Shown one piece after another: positions 58,041 to 64,000 of a DNA stretch of 64,000 bases. The first letter of the stretch is position 1. Each line of letters starts with the position of its first letter. Origin of the DNA: Dicaeum eximium. Its lineage: Eukaryota > Chordata > Aves > Passeriformes > Dicaeidae. The DNA is taken from contig VWZP01009167.1 in assembly GCA_013396995.1 (NCBI GenBank), positions 587,693 through 651,692 of the forward strand. Reading direction: 5' to 3'. A program made the position numbers and the translations under genes. The notes under the pieces were generated by a model, which was not told the origin of the DNA, did no database searches, and saw only the letters and a list, made by a program, of their open reading frames with translations.

Positions 58041-59976
58041 ACACACACTTCACAGCTTTATTTATTATAAAAGATCTTTAGGAAGATGAACTCTACCCAA
58101 AGCCACCCCTTGGCTTTATTTCTGCCCACAGGGACTGTGTCTAGCAGGGTGATGGCACTGCCAGGGCAGCAGGGCTGGTTCCAGGTTTTCTGGACAAGGG
58201 GGACACTCCCAAAGCTGGAGGAGAAACCCCCCCTAACCCCACACAGAGCCACAGCTGGGAAACTGCAAACCTCAAACTCCATTTCTAGGCAGCTGGATGC
58301 CAAACAACCCAGTGTTTATTGCAGTGCTCCTCATTTGCCTGGGGTTTATAGATGTACATTCAAATATAAAAGCTCTGTGTATGTCAGCTGGACACAGACA
58401 GCCTTGAAGGACAAACAGGCTGATCCTTTAGGGGTGGAGTCACCTCCTGGTCCCAGGTGTGGGAGCAAACAGTGCAGCCACCAGCTCAGGATCTCTGTGC
58501 ATGGAGCTGGAGCCTCAGGCAGGAGAAACCCCAGCTCTGCTTTCAAGTATATTTGGTGTGAACCCACACGGTCTCTCTGGCATCACATCTCACCACAGGG
58601 GAAGGTCCTGCTGGCCCCAGAGAGCCACATCCCTCGGGTCTGCCCCAGCCCTGGGGGAAGATGACAGGTTTGGGCAGCTGCTGGAGAGATGTGCCAACTT
58701 GTTTTGGCTCAGTGAGCAGGGAGAAGGTTCTGGGGAGCTCGGGCAGCTCATATTTACATGTTACCATTACAAAAAAACCAGCTTGGACCCCATGAAATCA
58801 CCCTGGCTGCACAGAGGGGCCAACAGCCAGTGGGGGTCTGGTGGAGCCAAGGGGCTCCTGATGTTCAGCAGCTGCAGCAGCTGCCCATGGTGCTCCCACA
58901 CTATCCCAGCCTGCAGACCCTGCAGCCAGCTCTTGGCCAGGAGGCTGCACCTCAGGCAGCTGCACATCCTAAACAGACCCCTCCAAACCAAACCTACCAC
59001 CCAGAGAAGCACACAGTGGTTTAAACGGGAAAGAAAAATGAAAAAAAAAAAAAAGAAAGAAAAAAAGATGCTTGTGGTATGTAAGTCCCACTGCCCTGGG
59101 CCAACCGTGCCAACTTTGTAAACTCCCCCCATCCCAAGAAACAGGGCAAGCCCCAAGTTGACACAGGACCCATGCCTGGCCCTGCAGCACCCAGGGAAGG
59201 CACAGCTTCCAAAGCACCAACTCCAGAACCCCTCCAGGTCCTGGATACAGGAGGGGTCTGCCTGCCACTGCTGAATTACATTATTTGTTGATTATGTAGC
59301 TTTAAGTTCATGTACTTTCATTGATGGGGGCTCACAGGAGAGGGCAGAGGCAAAGCAAAGGTGTGAGCACAGAGCACAGGGTGGCAAACCCCGGCCAAGC
59401 CCTGGCTACCACCTCTGCCTGTGGGGTTACGTGTCCAAGAGGGAAATTTTAGTGCTGCAGCCAGCAAGTCCTTGGGCCAGGAGGGCAGGGGGCTCCTGGA
59501 CAGCGTGGGGACACACAGCAGCGGGGACCAGTGGCCTCTGTGCTGCCACACCCAGCAGTGACACCCAGCTCATCCCTGCAGCTTTGCCTGGGGTGGGCCA
59601 CCAGCAGCTCCCAGTGGGACAGCCAGGCTGTGGCTGCCCTGTGGCAGTGCCACAGGCAGGGAGGGGATGCCAGGCTCTCCCAGCAGCTGGGATGTCTCTC
59701 TGAGACCAGGAGCAGCAACAGCAGCAGCTTCCTTGTGCCAGTTCAAGGTCGCTGAAGTTCAAGCACAATCCTGCTGTTGCTCCCTTGTGGCAGGGCTGGG
59801 CTGGGCTCTGTTTTTCAAGTCCAGGTGTCTGTGGTGCTTCAGCTCACCCTCCTCTTCCTCTCTGCAGCAGGGACAGCATCTGTCTGTCTGTCTGTCCATC
59901 CGTGGTTGTGGCCTTCACAGGGCTCCCCATGGACACAGGCAGGTGGCTGCAGCCCCAGTGGCCCTGGGGCCAGTGT
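58040..59976 (-). other. NT5M: Probable NT5M 3'UTR
   Basis: The stretch between the NT5M stop and a strong minus-strand poly(A) context at 58057-58066. It includes an A-rich run on plus (59035-59067). The length, about 1.9 kb, is long for the gene, so a nearer site is possible. Confidence 0.45.
58057..58066 (-). other. NT5M: Candidate NT5M poly(A) signal
   Basis: Two overlapping AATAAA hexamers on minus (AATAAATAAA), followed by GCTGTGAAGTGTGTGTCCTG, a GT-rich element. Further minus-strand AATAAA motifs at about 58115 and 58315 could serve instead. Confidence 0.5.
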
Positions 59977-60134
59977 TTAGGTGGCCTGGCCGCGTGGGAG
60001 GCGTTTGCTGTCCAGAAGGGCTCTCCAGTCGTCAGACCAGGAGTGCAGCCGGCGGCTGGGGGGCTTCAGCTGCAGGTGTTTGTTGTGGCAGGCAGTGAAG
60101 AGCACGTGCTCCCAGGTGGGGTTCTGCTCTGCCC
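59977..60134 (-). CDS. NT5M: NT5M last coding exon
   Basis: Preceded on minus by CTTTGCAG. Two bases complete Gly, 51 codons follow and TAA is at 59977-59979. Encodes AEQNPTWEHVLFTACHNKHL and the C-terminal tail. Confidence 0.95.
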
Positions 60135-61258
60135 CTGCAAAGGAAAGAAGGTCAGCGGTCTGGACAGCTCTGTGAGACGCTGGAGTTGATTTTACTCCAA
60201 CATGAAGACCCAAACAAAGTTACAAAACCCAAACAGCACGGAAAGAGCAACACCCATCCCTGGCTGCCTCCAGTCACTGCTTCACCCCTCACCCCTTACC
60301 TGTTATATCAGGTCTGTCATCTATAAGCAGATCAGCAGAAACCACTGTCTTGTCTCGTGTCAAAACAATCTGCTCAAGAAATTCGGGGCCAAAGTGCTTC
60401 TCCACCCAGGCATACTGGAAGGCAAGAGATGAGTGGTGAGCTCAGGGAAGGCTGATGGATGGGGCAGGGGGTGCTTGGTGGAGTGGGAGCAGCCCTGGCC
60501 CCCAGACAGGGAGGATATCTCTCTTAATAAGTTCATTAGTGGGTTGGATTTGGATGCTGCTGGAGTGAAAGTCCTTTAAAAGCCAAGCAGCTTTTGATGT
60601 CATGATGAAAGACTAAGACCAAGAGCCTCAGTGCATGCAAATGGATGGAACAGGTAAATTTTACAGCCAGAGGCATGCAAGGTCAGACACCTCTCAGTGG
60701 GGAGCTGAGATTTGGGCCTGCTCACCTTCTCGTAAGGGCAGTACCGGTACTTCTTGATGGGGCTCGTGCAGATGAACACGTCAGTGCTGCCACGAGGAGA
60801 AAAACAGGGGCAGAGCGTCATTCTGGGCCAGAGCAGGCAGCAGCCCAAAGCCAACCCCCACCACACACAGAGCAAACAGATTTAAGACATTAATCCCCCA
60901 TCTCACAGAATCCCACAGCACTTTTGTGTTCCCCTTTTCACAACCTTTGCTGGGAGCAGAGCTGAAGGGAAGAGGCTGCACATGGCTGATGTTCCAGGTG
61001 ACTGCTCCAGGAGTCAAAGCCCTCTCTCCCCTCCCTTCCCTGATAGCTGTGAGATATTTATTTTTAATGCTGTTGTTGTATCAGCACTTCTGCCAAGAGG
61101 TAGATGTGAAGACACAGCTGCTCCTCTGTCCATCCCCACACGCAGGTTCATACTCACTCTGCCAAATTTGCCATTTGCTTCACAGCTTCCACAGCCCCAG
61201 GGAGAGGGTCCAGCTCAATGAAGAAGTTCTTGGATTCCCAGATGCTGATGGCTTTCTC
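59977..61258 (-). CDS. NT5M: Mitochondrial 5'(3')-deoxyribonucleotidase, C-terminal four exons (partial gene)
   Basis: NT5M dephosphorylates dUMP and dTMP in the mitochondrial matrix and so protects mitochondria from excess dTTP. Minus-strand exons 61158-61258, 60726-60786, 60300-60414 and 59977-60134 splice in frame to 144 residues, covering the segment that starts EKAISIWESKNFF in the human protein (about residue 90) to the end. HAD-family motifs visible are the second motif in FICTSPIK, the Lys of LTRDK and the acidic IDDRPD. The catalytic DMDGVLADF of motif I and the mitochondrial presequence are in exons beyond the right edge. The cytosolic paralogue NT5C is less likely because the synteny and the C-terminal block WEHVLFTACHN-HLQL-PP-RRLHSW-DDW fit NT5M. 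The C-terminus, LDSKRLPRGQAT, is five residues longer than human LDSKRPC. Confidence 0.95.
60300..60414 (-). CDS. NT5M: NT5M exon with LTRDK and IDDRPD motifs
   Basis: Between CCTTCCAG and GTAAGG on minus, 115 bp, phase 0 start. Encodes YAWVEKHFGPEFLEQIVLTR then DKTVVSADLLIDDRPDIT. Nearly identical in key positions to human. Confidence 0.96.
60726..60786 (-). CDS. NT5M: NT5M exon with FICTSP motif
   Basis: A 61-bp exon between GTGGCAG and GTGAGC on minus. It encodes TDVFICTSPIKKYRYCPYEK. Where human has Met-Phe-Lys after Lys, this exon has Lys-Tyr-Arg. Confidence 0.95.
61158..61258 (-). CDS. NT5M: NT5M exon with the EKAISIWESKNFF block
   Basis: Preceded on minus by CCCTCACAG and followed by GTGAGTATG. 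33 codons, phase 0 at the start, ending GA, which joins C to make Asp. Encodes ESKNFFIELDPLPGAVEAVK then QMANLA. Confidence 0.94.
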
Positions 61259-63577
61259 CTGTGAGGGGAAAGCAAACATTTCTTGCAATTCTTCCTGCAT
61301 GTGCATCCTCCTCACCCTTTTCTAGGACAGAGAGAACAGTGGGAGCACCAGCTCCAGTTCCTCCTGCTCACCCCCCTTGCCTCTGAGGGTGCTTCTGCTC
61401 CCCACCCACCAACCTGCTCCCACCCCATACAATTCAGGTTGGAGATGCTCTGGAACAAAAAACCAGGCTTGGTTCTGCCTCTGCTGCCTCACACACAGAG
61501 GGAGCTGCACATTCCTGTAAGGCCAAACACCAGAGATTATCCAGATCCAAACCAAACCCATCCAAAGGGAAGGATCCATGTGGATCCAGCTGATGTGGCC
61601 TGGTAGCCCTGCTCCACCATGATGCTGTTCAGGCACAGATGCTGTCTGGCCTTTTTGTCTCCATGAGATCACTTAAAATAGCAGCCAGACTTTCTCCCAG
61701 GAGAAACCACATGTCAGGATGAATGCAGAGCTCTTCCTCAGGGAAGCCTGGACAAGGTCTAGCAGGCAAATAGAGCACCTCCAGGCAAGGATTTGAAACA
61801 CAAAATCCTGGGTGCACTGCTATGGCACAGGGAGAACAGAGAAGAGACCACAGGGAGCAAAACCTTGGGGTGAGGGCAGAGTCTGAGGGCTGCCTGCAAT
61901 GGGTCCAGCACAGCTCTAAGGAACAGCAGCCCCTGCACTGCCTCAAACAGGTTAACAGCTTGTCAGGTGCCAAGGAAAGCAATTATTTTGCACCAACACT
62001 ATGTCCTCAGGGAGGAGAGCTGGGAAGAAGCAGAAGCAGCCCAGCCCCAGCGTTGTGATGCAGCTGAGGAGCTGCAGATCCAGAAATGCCTCCAGGCTCC
62101 ATGGCAAGAACAACCAGCCTAAAGCTTGCCATGCAAACATTCAAACTCCAGTTGCTCTGCCTCAGACTGGGGAGCAGTGATGTTTTATTTTTAGGATATT
62201 GTCTGTGGTTGCACAAGAGACACCTGAGAAATGCAGCCTCATGCAGCAGAGCACTGAGGTGTTTTCTTACAGCAGCACTTCTGCAGCTACCCCACCTCCA
62301 ATTAGGTCAAAAAAGCATTTTGCAATCAAGCTTGAGGAAGGGAGAACTAAGCTCAGCTTGAGGAAAAGACCCACTCCACTCCCAGATCCACAAAAATTCC
62401 CTGTGGCACCACGACCAGCATGCTGACCAGCAGATGGAAAAATCCCGCGGGCTGGAATCCCACCACATGCCAGGACAGACCCTCAGTCCCCACAATGAAT
62501 TTCCCTGCCTGTCCAGGGCTCTCCATCCTTCCAGGTCTGTGTGCTCAGTGCATTGCTCGACTTTCTCCCTTTCAGAGCCGGGACCTGCAGCTCCTTGGAC
62601 TCTCTGGCTCCTATTTTCTGGTCCCTGAGGCAGGTCAGTGGTGCTCTCTGGTCACACTGGAATGGCCCCTGTGTCTGTAGCCACAGAGCAGCTCCTACTC
62701 ACTTGAGCCCTGAAACCACGGGGAAAACCAGGACTGCCCTGAGGTGGATCTGTGCAAGTTTTGCCACTTGTTCACCCCAAGGTTTTGGTGTTTTTACATG
62801 ATCACAGCAGACACAAGATGAGCTCACTTCATTTAACACATCCAAAGTCGTTACGATCAAGGGAGAAAAAAAATTGTTGTCATGTGTTCCCCCTGCCAAA
62901 GAGGGGTTTAAGCAGCTGCTTTACTGCACAAACGATGTCCTGCACTCCCCTTTCACCATTCCCAGCCAGAAAGGACAATTTATTCCTTCAGCTCATCAAG
63001 CTGTTCAGGACTTTGCCCATGGGAGAGCCCTGGGCCTTATTCCCACTCCTTTCCCTGTAACCATCGTACTCCTAACAACAGGAACACTTTTATTTACCAT
63101 AACACATTTCAGCCAGTGCAACTGCAATCCATGGATGAGACCACAGACATCCACTGGGATGGGAAACTTGTAGAGGCAGAAACCAACTCTCTACAGAAGT
63201 CAGCCTGTTGCTGAATGATAAATTACAATGTCAAGAGAGCTTCTGCTTTTAAGCTTTAATTATTAAACTGAATATAATAATTTCTGGCATGGGAGGGGTT
63301 GGGTTGTTTTAATTTTAAGTAAGCCCTGAAATGAAGCATCAATTGCATGGTTTGTTCTGAACTGCTCTGCTGCATCCCACCCCTCACATTGCTCTTGTGT
63401 AGCTAAATGATCCATCTAGGAGTGGTACCAATCCACGTGGCCAAATCAGAGCTAGAAAAACCCAGCTATAAATCTGAGGTATTTCAAAACAGATGTTCTG
63501 AAATCCCCCCTTTCCTTGCATCTGTCTCCATCCAGGCACGCAGAGAAAAAGCCCACTAGGCCATTTTATCAGCCTGC

Positions 63578-63670
63578 TCTAGTGGAAGATGTCCCTCCTC
63601 ATGACAGAGGGTTGGAAAAAGATGGTCTTTAAGGTCCTTATCACCCCAACCCACTCTAGGATTGTAAGAA
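63578..63670 (+). mobile_element. Short CR1 3' end
   Basis: CTCTAGTGGAAGATGTCCCT followed by GAGGGTTGGAAAAAGATGGT and CTTTAAGGTCCTTATCACC match the CR1 end. The terminal ATTCTATGATTCT repeat is lost. Confidence 0.85.
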
Positions 63671-63873
63671 ATACACAGACGTGCACAAAAAAAGCTGGAT
63701 TTCTGGGGGGAAAATGCAAGGCTGGAAGTCCTCTTGTGTTCCTGTGTTTTTGTGGGAGCTTTTTGGTGGCCCCCACAGCCCTCCCCAGCACTGTCCCCAT
63801 GACCTGGGGGTCAGAGGGTCCCTGAGGGACTGCGGCCACACGAAGCCCACGCGCGGGAAGCTCAACTCACGCN

Positions 63874-64000
63874 GGGGATGGGAGTTTGGGGCAGGGAACG
63901 GGGGCTTATGGAAAGGGATGGGGGACTTGAACAAGGGGATTCGGGGCTCAGAGTAGGAGCTCAGGGAAGGGGATGGGGGCTTGGAGCAGGGGGGCTCAGG
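63874..64000 (+). repeat. G-rich minisatellite at the right edge
   Basis: Units such as GGGGATGGGAGTTTGGGGCA and GGGGATGGGGGCTTGGAGCA repeat with some spacing variation, continuing past the window edge. One base just before the array is unresolved (63873). It has dense GGG tracts on plus. Confidence 0.8.

Larger units (their letters stand above)
61259..64000 (-). other. NT5M: NT5M intron, 5' part outside the window
   Basis: No DMDGVLADF-type exon was found in any frame, so this is read as intron. It holds a CR1 3' end (63578-63670) and a G-rich repeat at the right edge. Confidence 0.7.

Noticed and set aside
63656..63934. Possible NT5M upstream exon on minus
   Set aside because: The translation has no DMDGVLADF or FPDQPF-like sequence; it mixes CR1 and G-rich repeat.

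Overview
The window is nuclear DNA from a bird. Genes are split by GT-AG introns, coding density is low, and at least eleven fragments of the avian CR1 LINE are present. There are no bacterial operons, phage modules or CRISPR arrays. The gene order PEMT - RASD1 - MED9 - NT5M matches the order recalled for the Smith-Magenis region of human 17p11.2, and relative orientations agree too. A passerine is possible, but I cannot prove the order of bird from sequence alone.

Layout: (1) 1-16572, plus strand: the 3' half of PEMT, with four coding exons (6988-7133, 11571-11682, 15673-15747, 16518-16572); its N-terminal exons lie upstream of the window. (2) 16573-25240: about 8.7 kb of non-coding spacer. 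(3) 25240-28380: GC-rich, minisatellite-laden flank, TATA-containing promoter and the complete two-exon RASD1 gene on plus. (4) 29790-34086, minus strand: the complete two-exon MED9 gene, tail-to-tail with RASD1, with a 72-bp tandem repeat in its intron. A 98-base assembly gap (34142-34239) removes its likely promoter. (5) 34240-58040: about 24 kb without a recognisable gene, holding minisatellites, CR1 fragments and an ancient SINE-like stretch. (6) 58040-64000, minus strand: the 3' part of NT5M, with four coding exons (61158-61258, 60726-60786, 60300-60414, 59977-60134); its first exon or exons lie beyond the window.

The four genes are not a pathway. PEMT methylates phosphatidylethanolamine to phosphatidylcholine in the ER. 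RASD1 is a steroid-inducible Ras-like GTPase. MED9 is a subunit of the Mediator middle module. NT5M is a mitochondrial nucleotidase that acts on dUMP and dTMP. They are neighbours through conserved synteny. I found no new biological system. The points most worth a second look are substitutions at residues implicated in AdoMet binding in PEMT, a CpG-rich patch inside the PEMT intron, an exact 45-bp minisatellite abutting the RASD1 promoter, and a 72-bp tandem array in MED9 intron 1.
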